Of a stretch of 64,000 bases of DNA, positions 44,982-52,628 are shown piece after piece. The notes under the pieces are model-generated. The model ran no database searches. It was given only the letters and a program-made list of their open reading frames with translations, and was not told the origin of the DNA. A program made the translations under genes and the position numbers. This DNA is from Algirhabdus cladophorae (GTDB lineage: Bacteria; Pseudomonadota; Alphaproteobacteria; Rhodobacterales; Rhodobacteraceae). Location: the NCBI RefSeq assembly GCF_044772865.1, contig NZ_CP173029.1, forward strand, positions 806,001 through 870,000, read 5' to 3'. Each line of letters starts with the position of its first letter. Position 1 is the first letter of the stretch.

Positions 44982-46037
44982 ATGAAATTTCACATAGCCA
45001 TTAACCTTGAGCGGATGGACGACACGACGGATATGCTCGCCATGCGGGATCACACGTTGGAGATGGTCAAAATGGCCGACAAAGCGGGTTTTGAGGTGGC
45101 ATGGGCAGCCGAACATCATGCGTTGGAAATGACCATCGCGCCGAACCCGTTTCAGCTGATGACATGGTGGGCCGATCATACGACGGACATTCGTGTGGGC
45201 TGTGGCGTGGCCAATGCATCCTACTGGCATCCGATCAATTTGGCCGGTGAGGCGGCAATGGTGGACCTGCTGTCTGGGGGGCGTTTGGAGTTGGGCCTGG
45301 GATCTGGTGCCTATCAGCGCGAGTTTGACCGCATGCGCCCCGGATTGGATCAGAAAGACAGTCATAAATACATGCAGGAAATGTTGCCGTTGGTGCGGGA
45401 ATTGTGGAAGGGCGATGTGGAACATCAGGGCGAAAACTGGCAGTTCCCCAAGGCCACATCCTGCCCCAAACCAGTGCAAGCGGACGTTCCCATGTGGGTT
45501 GCCGCGCGCAGCCCTGCGACCTTTGACTACGCTGTGGCCAATGACTGCAATGTGATGTGTTGGCCCTTGACGATGCCCATGGCTGAGGCCGAGAAATACA
45601 AAGCCTTGTTGAGTGAAGCCATTGAAAAGGCTGGTGGAAATTGGAACGGTACCTTTGCTTGCATGCGCCACACGGCGGTCTATGCCAATGAAGAGGATCG
45701 CGCTGCCACTATGGGATCGATCCGCAATGTGCTGGGCAAGTTTGGTAATCTGATGATGAAAAAGGGCGACGTGGTAAACGGTTTCCCGGAAAATGTGCCC
45801 CTTGAGGAACTAGAGGGCAACGTGCGGGTCGATCCGACTATGCTGGAAGAAAACCTAATGTTTGGCTCGCCTGAGACCGTCATCGAAAAACTTCGCGCCT
45901 ATGAGACCCTTGGCGTCGACGCCTTCATCTACTACGCCTCGATGGGCTTGGATATGGAGGTGCAAAAACGCTCGCTCCAACTGTTCATCGATCACGTCAT
46001 GCCTGCTTTTGAAAAGGAAATGTCCCTTGCCAGCTGA
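44982..46037 (+). CDS. LLM-class flavin-dependent monooxygenase
   Basis: A 351-residue luciferase-like (bacterial luciferase fold) oxidoreductase: AGFEVAWAAEHHALEM near the flavin site, VDLLSGGRLELGLGSGAYQREFD, and GSPETVIEKLRAYETLGVDAF at the C terminus. Such enzymes use FMNH2 and O2 to oxidise or cleave rings, amines or sulfonates. No flavin reductase gene is next to it. An AGGAGG-type ribosome site lies within nine bases of the ALDH stop. Confidence 0.9.
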   Translation: MKFHIAINLERMDDTTDMLAMRDHTLEMVKMADKAGFEVAWAAEHHALEMTIAPNPFQLMTWWADHTTDIRVGCGVANASYWHPINLAGEAAMVDLLSGGRLELGLGSGAYQREFDRMRPGLDQKDSHKYMQEMLPLVRELWKGDVEHQGENWQFPKATSCPKPVQADVPMWVAARSPATFDYAVANDCNVMCWPLTMPMAEAEKYKALLSEAIEKAGGNWNGTFACMRHTAVYANEEDRAATMGSIRNVLGKFGNLMMKKGDVVNGFPENVPLEELEGNVRVDPTMLEENLMFGSPETVIEKLRAYETLGVDAFIYYASMGLDMEVQKRSLQLFIDHVMPAFEKEMSLAS

Positions 46038-46623
46038 AATTCGCCGCACCCTGATGCACATCCAGACGACCCATATCGAAGGGGGCCGTGCGGTGCCTAC
46101 GCCGACCAAATTGGTGGCCGCTTTGGCGATCATCAAGAACCCTTGGTTCGGGCGTGGCTTCGTTGAAGATTTGCAGCCCGAAGTGGTGGAGCAGGGGCCG
46201 GAATTAGGCAAGTTGTTGACCGACATGATCCTTGATGTGACAGGGGATGCGTTGGAAGGCTACGGCAAGGCCAGCGTCGTCGGCATGGGCGGCGAGATCG
46301 AACATGCGCAGGCGCTGACCCATACCCTTTGGTTCGGCAACCAGTTCCGCGATGCAGTCAAGGCCAAAACCTATCTGGCGTTCACCAATACGCGTGGGGC
46401 TGCGGGTTGTTCGCTGATGATCCCGCTGATGGACAAGGACGATGGCGGGCGGCGCTCGCATTATCAGACGATACATTTGACCGTGCCTGATGCCCCTGCA
46501 GAGGACGAAATTATCATGGCTCTGGGGGCTTCGGTTGGCGGCCATCCACACCACCGGATCGGGGATCGCTATGCGGATCTCAAGGCTATGGGCCGCGATG
46601 TGGACAATCCCGCCGGTGTCTAA
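46027..46623 (+). CDS. DUF1185/AA_synth family protein
   Basis: 198 residues of Pfam PF06684, known from structures to have a chorismate-mutase-like fold and thought to act in amino-acid metabolism, but with no proven reaction. Conserved stretches: MHIQTTHIEGGRAVPTPTKL, GKASVVGMGGEIEHAQALTH and GASVGGHPHHRIGDRYADL. TTG 46027 (AAGGAAA nearby) is the likely start and overlaps the LLM gene end by 11 bases, indicating coupling. Confidence 0.85.
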   Translation: MPAEIRRTLMHIQTTHIEGGRAVPTPTKLVAALAIIKNPWFGRGFVEDLQPEVVEQGPELGKLLTDMILDVTGDALEGYGKASVVGMGGEIEHAQALTHTLWFGNQFRDAVKAKTYLAFTNTRGAAGCSLMIPLMDKDDGGRRSHYQTIHLTVPDAPAEDEIIMALGASVGGHPHHRIGDRYADLKAMGRDVDNPAGV

Positions 46624-47404
46624 AGCCAAGGATGGAACAGCATATGATCTGATGGGGCCTGAAGGGGCCCCTTTGATCGTCTTGATCCACGGGCTGGGCC
46701 TGTGTCGGCAGATCTGGCAGCCTGTGTTGCCCGAGTTTGCAGGCTTTCGGGTGCTCAACTATGACCTTTATGGGCATGGGGAGAGTGGCCCTGCGCCTGA
46801 GGAGGTGAGCCTATCACTTTATGCCCGCCAGATCGCGGGTTTGATGGAGGAGGTGGGCGTGACCAAGGCCCATATCGTTGGCTTTTCCATAGGTGGGATG
46901 ATCAACCGTCGCTTTGCCTTGGACTTTCCAGACCGTGTCGCCTCGCTGTGCATTTTGAATTCGCCCCATGATCGGGGGCCTGCGTTGCAGGCGCAGGTCG
47001 AAGCACGCGCCAAAACCGTGCTGGACCAAGGGGCCATGGCCACGATGGACAGCGCCCTGCAACGCTGGTTCACGCCCGAATATCTGGTGGTGGGCGATGG
47101 CCCTGACAAAGTGATCGCTTGGCGCGGACATGTGCACCCCGAAAGCTATGCGGGTGCTGCCTGGGTGCTGGCTAATGGGGTGGTTGAATTGACCAACCCT
47201 ACGGCGCAAATCACGGCACCAAGCCTTGTGATGACCTGCGAGAACGATACAGGCAGCACACCCGCCATGTCGCATGCCATTGCCGCACAAATCCCCGAGG
47301 CGCAGACGAAAATTATTCCACATTTACAGCATCTTGGCTTGATGGAAGATCCCCAAGCTTTTGCTGTCCCTATCCGCGAATTTCTAGAAAGCCAGACCCA
47401 ATGA
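46616..47404 (+). CDS. Alpha/beta-fold hydrolase
   Basis: About 262 residues. The nucleophile elbow is GFSIGG (Ser), the oxyanion region IVLIHGLGLCRQ, the acid near TCENDTGSTP and the catalytic His in HLQHLGLMED. Substrates could be esters, lactones or C-C bonds (as in MhpC/RutD-type hydrolases). GTG 46616 overlaps the previous stop by eight bases; ATG 46598 is an alternative. Fourth gene of the operon. Confidence 0.88.
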   Translation: MSKAKDGTAYDLMGPEGAPLIVLIHGLGLCRQIWQPVLPEFAGFRVLNYDLYGHGESGPAPEEVSLSLYARQIAGLMEEVGVTKAHIVGFSIGGMINRRFALDFPDRVASLCILNSPHDRGPALQAQVEARAKTVLDQGAMATMDSALQRWFTPEYLVVGDGPDKVIAWRGHVHPESYAGAAWVLANGVVELTNPTAQITAPSLVMTCENDTGSTPAMSHAIAAQIPEAQTKIIPHLQHLGLMEDPQAFAVPIREFLESQTQ

Positions 47405-49083
47405 AACAACAAATGTCCGGTGGGCAAGCCGCCGTCGAAGCCCTTAAGGCGCAGGATGTGAAACATGTCTTTGGTCTAATCGGATCGGCCACGATGGAGA
47501 TGTTTGACGCGCTTTATGACGCGGACACCATCGACTTTATAGGGGTCCATGACGAACGCACGGGGACCCATATGGCGGACGGATATGCGCGTGCGTCGGG
47601 GCAGGCGGGGGTCATTCTGGCGGGGCAAAACGGACCGGGGGCCACCAATTTGGTGACGGGTCTTTCTCAGGCCAAAGCGGCCTATTCGCCGGTTGTGTCC
47701 ATCGCGGGTGCATTGTCGTCAGGCCACGTCTACCGCGATGCGTTTCAGGAGGTGGACCAGCAATCGGTGTTCACGCCTGTGACCAAGAAAACCTGGACCG
47801 CCCCCAGCACCGATCGCGTGCCCGAACTGGTGTCCGAAGCCTTTCGCACGGCCCTATCGCCCCGCATGGGGCCAGTGCAATTGAACTTGCCGCGCGATGT
47901 TTTGGCCGCTCAGGCCGAGTTCGACGCGATGGAGGTGGGCAGTCGCAATACCTCTGTTCCTGCGGGGCATCCCGATCAAATCGCGCAGGCCGCAGCATTG
48001 CTTGTGGGCAGCCCGCGCATCGTGATCATCGCAGGTGGTGGCATCAAGAACACCGTGGGCCACAAGGCGGCAACTGATCTGGCCGAGGCGCTGAATTGTC
48101 CGATTGTCGCCTCGCCCGGCCATGGGGACGCAATCCCGTTTGGTCACCCGCTCTATGCAGGGCAAATGGGGCCGCGTGGCAATGTAGTGGCCAGTCGTTT
48201 GGTCAAGGAGGCTGACGTGATCCTGGCACTGGGCACGCGGCTGGGCTTCAACGCGACCTTCTATACTTATGACAACATCAACCGCGCCGCGAAGATCATC
48301 CATGTAGAACTGGAACCGACAGCCATTGGTCGTTTCTTCCCCATCGAGATTGGCATTTGGGGCGATGCGCCGACAGTGGCCCAGCAATTGACCACGGCGG
48401 TTCAGGGCCTTGCGGACCGGGCGAAGGCGGAGGCGTGGACCAAGGCCTTCCAGACGGAACGTGCCGCGTTTTTAGCCGCGCGGGATGCCGATGCGATCCT
48501 CACCCATCCGACGCAACCCTCTGGTTTGTTCAAAGCCTTGCGCGATGCGATCCCGCAGGACGCCGCGATCACGATGGATGCAGGCACGCTGTGTTTGCAG
48601 GCCACCGATGCGCTGAACTACCATCAGCCGCGCAGTCTGTTCACGCCGTTGGATTTTGGTTTGGTGGGCTTTTCATTTGCCGCTGGGTTGGGCATCAAGC
48701 TGGCGCAACCGGATCGGCCTGTGATCAGTTTGATGGGCGATGGCGGCTTTGGTATGACGGTCTCTGAGCTGTCTACGGCGGTGGATCATGACATCCCGAC
48801 TATCACTATTGTGATGAACAATGGCTGTTGGGGCGCTGAAAAAGCCTATCAACGTGACTTTTTCAACGGTCGCTACATTGGGGCCGATGTGAGTAGCCCG
48901 CCCTTTGACAAGCTAGCAGAGCTGTACGGTGCCAAGGGATTCCGCGCCGAAAAACTGGGGGAAGTGGGTGATGCGCTGCAAGCGGCGTTGGAGTGCGGCA
49001 GGCCTGCGGTGATTGATGTGGCGGTGGATCCCAATGCGCTTTATTCTTTCCGGCGGGACAGTTTCAAACACCGAGGCGGCTAA
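47401..49083 (+). CDS. ThDP-dependent enzyme, Xsc-like
   Basis: A 560-residue thiamine-diphosphate enzyme: catalytic Glu in VHDERTGTHMADGYARASG, ThDP motif GDGGFGMTVSE...NNGCWG. The start (HVFGLIGSATMEMFD) and the segment GCWGAEKAYQRDFFNGRYIG strongly resemble sulfoacetaldehyde acetyltransferase (Xsc), which makes acetyl phosphate and sulfite, but the rest diverges and no pta gene is adjacent. ATGA overlap with the hydrolase gene. The exact C2 substrate is unknown. Confidence 0.88.
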   Translation: MKQQMSGGQAAVEALKAQDVKHVFGLIGSATMEMFDALYDADTIDFIGVHDERTGTHMADGYARASGQAGVILAGQNGPGATNLVTGLSQAKAAYSPVVSIAGALSSGHVYRDAFQEVDQQSVFTPVTKKTWTAPSTDRVPELVSEAFRTALSPRMGPVQLNLPRDVLAAQAEFDAMEVGSRNTSVPAGHPDQIAQAAALLVGSPRIVIIAGGGIKNTVGHKAATDLAEALNCPIVASPGHGDAIPFGHPLYAGQMGPRGNVVASRLVKEADVILALGTRLGFNATFYTYDNINRAAKIIHVELEPTAIGRFFPIEIGIWGDAPTVAQQLTTAVQGLADRAKAEAWTKAFQTERAAFLAARDADAILTHPTQPSGLFKALRDAIPQDAAITMDAGTLCLQATDALNYHQPRSLFTPLDFGLVGFSFAAGLGIKLAQPDRPVISLMGDGGFGMTVSELSTAVDHDIPTITIVMNNGCWGAEKAYQRDFFNGRYIGADVSSPPFDKLAELYGAKGFRAEKLGEVGDALQAALECGRPAVIDVAVDPNALYSFRRDSFKHRGG

Positions 49084-50441
49084 TGCAAATCACCGAACCC
49101 GCGCGTCAGATCGACGTCATACATCAAACGGATGTTTTGGTTGTGGGATCGGGCCCTGCGGGATTGGCGGCGGCTTTGGCCGCAGCGCGGGCCGGTGTAG
49201 AAGTGACGCTTGTGGAACGCTTTGGCTGTTTTGGCGGCAATATCACGGTTGTCGGTGTCGAAGGGTTCGCATGGTATCGCCACGAACAAACCGTCGAGGC
49301 GGGTGGCATTGGAATGGAGTTCGAAGAGCGCGCCAAAGCCATGGGGGCCGCCACGCCTGAAAGCCAATCCCTGAGCTATGAATTGGACAGCGAAGGTTTC
49401 AAATTGGTGGCCGACCGCTTGGTCGAGGAGGCAGGCATTCATCCGATGTTGCACCGTCAATTCGTGGCGCCGGTGATGGAGGGCGACATCATCACGGGCA
49501 TCATCGTGGAATCCAAAGCAGGTCGGGAAGCGATCCTTGCCAAGCGGGTGATCGATGCGACAGGCGACGCGGATGTGGCTACGCGGGCGGGCGCGCCTGG
49601 CCACAAAACCCCAGTGGAAGAGATGCAAGCAGCCAGCGTCATGTTCCATGTGGCAGGCGTTGATAAAGCGAAATTCATGGAGGATGTGAAGGCCAACCCG
49701 CTGACCTACAAGGACTGGTCCACCGGCGAATGGACGGTCGAGACGGACGGGAAAGAGGACGATATGTTCTCGCCCTTTATCAAAAAGCCATTTGAGAAAG
49801 CGATTCAAGACGGGGTGATCCCGCCGCATTTGAACACGATTTCAGGCACTTGGGGCGCTGTACACGACAGTGGCGAGATGACCTATATGAACCTGATCCA
49901 TCTGGCGGGCTGCGATGGGACGGATCCCGATAGCCTGACCCAGTTCGAGATTGAGGGGCGCAAACAGGCAATGCTGGCGATTGAGGCTTTGCGGCGCTAC
50001 ATGCCCGGTGGTTCGGGGATCCGGTTGCGCAATTTTGGCATGTCGATTGGTATTCGCGACACTCGCAAGATCGACGCGGTCTATAACATGACTGAGACAG
50101 ACGTGCGCCATGAGGCACGGTTTGACGATAGCATCGGGATTTATCCAGAGTTTATAGATGGTTATGGAATTTTGATCCTGCCAACGACCGGGCGCTACAT
50201 GCATATTCCCTATCGGTCGATGCTGCCAAAAGGCGTGGGTCACTTGCTGGTTGCGGGACGGTCTACAGGTGGCGACGCGGTCAGCCACGCGGCCACGCGC
50301 AACATGGCCTGCTGCGCGGTTCAAGGGCAGGGGGCAGGTGTGGCAGCGGCCTTGTCTTTGAAATTCAACCTGCCGTTGGACCAGATTGATTTAGGCGCTG
50401 TGCAAGCCGAATTGACCCGCCAAGGGGTGCGGTTGCATTAG
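49083..50441 (+). CDS. FAD-dependent oxidoreductase (PF12831-like)
   Basis: 452 residues with an N-terminal Rossmann FAD site (DVLVVGSGPAGLAAALAAARAG), the CFGGN motif and the later GIRDTRKIDAVYNMTETDV typical of the FAD_oxidored family; a C-terminal FAD-closing segment (GVGHLLVAGRSTGGDAVSHAATRN). These enzymes dehydrogenate organic acids or alcohols. The start overlaps the ThDP gene stop by one base (TAATG). Last gene of the operon. Confidence 0.88.
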   Translation: MQITEPARQIDVIHQTDVLVVGSGPAGLAAALAAARAGVEVTLVERFGCFGGNITVVGVEGFAWYRHEQTVEAGGIGMEFEERAKAMGAATPESQSLSYELDSEGFKLVADRLVEEAGIHPMLHRQFVAPVMEGDIITGIIVESKAGREAILAKRVIDATGDADVATRAGAPGHKTPVEEMQAASVMFHVAGVDKAKFMEDVKANPLTYKDWSTGEWTVETDGKEDDMFSPFIKKPFEKAIQDGVIPPHLNTISGTWGAVHDSGEMTYMNLIHLAGCDGTDPDSLTQFEIEGRKQAMLAIEALRRYMPGGSGIRLRNFGMSIGIRDTRKIDAVYNMTETDVRHEARFDDSIGIYPEFIDGYGILILPTTGRYMHIPYRSMLPKGVGHLLVAGRSTGGDAVSHAATRNMACCAVQGQGAGVAAALSLKFNLPLDQIDLGAVQAELTRQGVRLH

Positions 50442-50632
50442 TCTGGAAATTTGTCGCGGGCCGTGACGCCGCCAAAGCCCCAGTCGTCCTTCGAATGATC
50501 TGTGATCAAGACCTCTACAGCCTGAACCGAGCATCCTGCGGTGCGGGCCAGCCCCTCGGACAGTTCTTTGACGATGGCTTTCTTTTGGTCCACTGAGCGG
50601 CCTTCGAAGAGATCAACGCGGATGATTGGCAT
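50438..50632 (-). CDS. 4-Oxalocrotonate tautomerase-like protein
   Basis: 64 residues of the tautomerase superfamily: the catalytic amino-terminal Pro follows the start Met (MPIIRVDLFEGRSVDQKKA), with VEVLITDHSKDDWGFGG as the second conserved block. It tautomerises 2-hydroxymuconate-like or other enol acids. The gene faces the FAD oxidoreductase and their ends overlap by four bases, so it may serve the same pathway. Confidence 0.85.
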   Translation of the reverse strand: MPIIRVDLFEGRSVDQKKAIVKELSEGLARTAGCSVQAVEVLITDHSKDDWGFGGVTARDKFPD

Positions 50633-50678
50633 GGGCGGGACTTTCTTTGGTTAACGTCCCGCCACTCTGCCACGGGGG

Positions 50679-51656
50679 TTATGCGCCCGCAATCTGCTTG
50701 GCTTTTTCCACCAGAACTTCGGCCTGCCGGATGGATGCGTAGTCGATCAAGCGTCCGTCGAGGGAAACGGCGCCTTTGCCCGCGGCTTCTGCGTCGGCCA
50801 TGGCCTCTAGAATGCGCCGGGCCTTGGTAATTTCTGCTTCAGAGGGGCTCATGACTTCGTTGGCGAGGGCGATTTGGCTGGGGTGGATGGCCCATTTGCC
50901 TTCGCAGCCCAAAACAGCTGCGCGGTAGGCAGCGGCACGGTAGCCATCTGGGTCTTTGAAGTCGCCAAAGGGGCCGTCGATGGGGCGCAATCCGTTGGCG
51001 CGGGCGGCCACAACCATGCGGGCCAAAGCGTAGTGCCACATGTCGCCCCAATGGGTTTCGCGACTGCCATCTTCGGCCGGATCGGTCAGGACTGCATAGT
51101 TTTCGTTCACGCCGCCAATGACAGTCGTCCGTGCGCGCGTCGAAGCCGCATAATCGGCCACACCGAAATGCAGGCTTTCGTTACGTTTGGAGGCGCCAGC
51201 GATTTCCGTGATGTTCTGCATACCCAAAGCGGTTTCGATAATATGTTCAAAGCCGATGCGCTTTTTGTAACCTTTTGCGTCCTCAATTTGAGTGACCATC
51301 ATGTCGACTGCATAGACATCAGCGGCGGTGCCAACCTTGGGGATCATGATCAGATCGAGGCGTTCGCCAGCCTGTTCGACAATGTCGACGACGTCGCGAT
51401 ACATGTAATGTGTGTCGAGTCCGTTGATGCGGATCGACATGGATTTGGTGCCCCAGTCGATCTCGTTTAGGGCCTTGATGATGTTCTTGCGCGCCTGTTC
51501 TTTTTCATCGGGGGCGACGGCATCCTCGAGGTCCAAAAAGATCACATCGACGTCAGATTTTGCTGCCTTTTCAAACATTTCCGGCTGTGATCCTGGGACG
51601 GCTAACTCGGAACGGTTCAGGCGACCGGGGGCCTGTTCGATGGGGTGAAACGACAT
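50679..51656 (-). CDS. mcl1: L-Malyl-CoA/beta-methylmalyl-CoA lyase
   Basis: A 325-residue CitE-like lyase that reversibly splits malyl-CoA to acetyl-CoA and glyoxylate, and methylmalyl-CoA to propionyl-CoA and glyoxylate. The acidic Mg site is in DVIFLDLEDAVAPDEK; later YKKRIGFEHIIETALGM and GKWAIHPSQIALAN are typical. ATG 51656 has AAGGAG nine bases upstream and gives the known length. It is paired with the mtkAB genes across the LuxR regulator. Confidence 0.92.
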   Translation of the reverse strand: MSFHPIEQAPGRLNRSELAVPGSQPEMFEKAAKSDVDVIFLDLEDAVAPDEKEQARKNIIKALNEIDWGTKSMSIRINGLDTHYMYRDVVDIVEQAGERLDLIMIPKVGTAADVYAVDMMVTQIEDAKGYKKRIGFEHIIETALGMQNITEIAGASKRNESLHFGVADYAASTRARTTVIGGVNENYAVLTDPAEDGSRETHWGDMWHYALARMVVAARANGLRPIDGPFGDFKDPDGYRAAAYRAAVLGCEGKWAIHPSQIALANEVMSPSEAEITKARRILEAMADAEAAGKGAVSLDGRLIDYASIRQAEVLVEKAKQIAGA

Positions 51657-51731
51657 TTTGGACTGCTCCTTCGCGCAGATGATGGTCAGATGGCGGCCAT
51701 TCAAACGCTGGAAGTCGGTGAGCTGTCAAGA

Positions 51732-51771
51732 AATAAAATTATATGCGCGTGCGCAATTGCGTAATTTTATT
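51732..51771. promoter_or_regulatory. AT-rich inverted repeat between the regulator and mcl1
   Basis: Perfect ten-base arms AATAAAATTA (51732-51741) and TAATTTTATT (51762-51771) flank a GC-rich core with a CGCAATTGCG palindrome. The distal arm overlaps the regulator's stop codon. It could end the regulator transcript or act as an operator ahead of mcl1; a TTGACA at 51729-51724 on the minus strand lies between it and the mcl1 start. Confidence 0.5.
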
Positions 51772-52414
51772 ACAGGTCCGAGGTAGGGCCTTGCGCCATG
51801 CGCGATGCATAGAAAAACGCGATCGCGGCTGCTCGGTTTTTGACGTCTAGCTTATCGAAAAGGTTCGAAAGGTGGAATTTCACTGTGTTGATCGAGATAC
51901 CCAATTCGGCGGCCAACTCGCGATTGGTCAGGCCCTTGGACAGCGCCTCAAGGATCATGCGTTCCTTGCGGCTGAGTTGCGAAATGGGATCCTGTTGCAA
52001 TTCGCGCACGTCGAGAAACGGAAAGACCATTTTGCCCGCTGCTACATCGCGGCAGGTCTCGAGCAAGGTTTCAACTGGCGCGGATCGGGGTGCGAAGGCC
52101 GCAGCGCCTGCGGTCATGGCCAAGCGGGGCACATCGCCACCGTCGTCGCCGTAGACCACGAGGCGCGGCGCGTTTTCTTGATCGCGCAGCACTTCGATCA
52201 ATTTCGCGCCCCCAAGCGCGGGGAGGGACCAATCGATAACGCCCACTTGGCAGGGTACGCGCATTACAGTGCCAAGGAACCCTTCGGCCGTGGCGGCCGT
52301 GGCCACCAACGAGAATCGCGGATCTCGCTCAAAAAGCTCGGCCATTGCGGACAAAACCAGGGGATTGCTGTCGGCGAGCATGATATCCACGGGACGTTCA
52401 TTTTGATTAACCAT
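51770..52414 (-). CDS. LuxR-family response regulator with atypical receiver
   Basis: 214 residues: a receiver-like domain (9-125) and a GerE/LuxR HTH (LSRKERMILEALSKGLTNRELAAELGIS..., residues 145-205). The receiver keeps the phospho-acceptor Asp in VGVIDWSLPA and one acidic residue in MLADSNP, but the conserved Ser/Thr and Lys appear replaced (LVVYGDDGG; FAPRSAP). Phosphorylation-independent control is therefore possible. It sits between mcl1 and the divergent aminotransferase-mtkAB genes and likely controls them. Confidence 0.85.
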   Translation of the reverse strand: MVNQNERPVDIMLADSNPLVLSAMAELFERDPRFSLVATAATAEGFLGTVMRVPCQVGVIDWSLPALGGAKLIEVLRDQENAPRLVVYGDDGGDVPRLAMTAGAAAFAPRSAPVETLLETCRDVAAGKMVFPFLDVRELQQDPISQLSRKERMILEALSKGLTNRELAAELGISINTVKFHLSNLFDKLDVKNRAAAIAFFYASRMAQGPTSDL

Positions 52415-52444
52415 TTGTTATCAGGCTCTTTTTCGCAATTTACT

Positions 52445-52532
52445 ACCCGTATGGGTGGGTCTTATGACGGTATACAGTGGTATTTTTAGACTTTTGGGTG
52501 GGGTTTTTCCCATACCTTTAGCTACCCAAAAG
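52445..52532. promoter_or_regulatory. Candidate operator with ACCC/GGGT repeats
   Basis: The 214-base gap between the LuxR-type regulator and the aminotransferase holds ACCC-GTAT-GGGT (52445-52456) and a perfect nine-base inverted repeat, CTTTTGGGT (52491-52499) with ACCCAAAAG (52524-52532), with GGGG and CCCAT elements between. Repeated GGGT/ACCC half-sites suggest a cooperative binding region. Confidence 0.45.
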
Positions 52533-52628
52533 CAGGAGTAAGGGATGTTGCCGCCTTTGTCCATGCTGTGCATTTTGAGGCCAAGTTACCCATTTTGACC
52601 TATTTGCGCTTGGGAGGGCCACACGACT

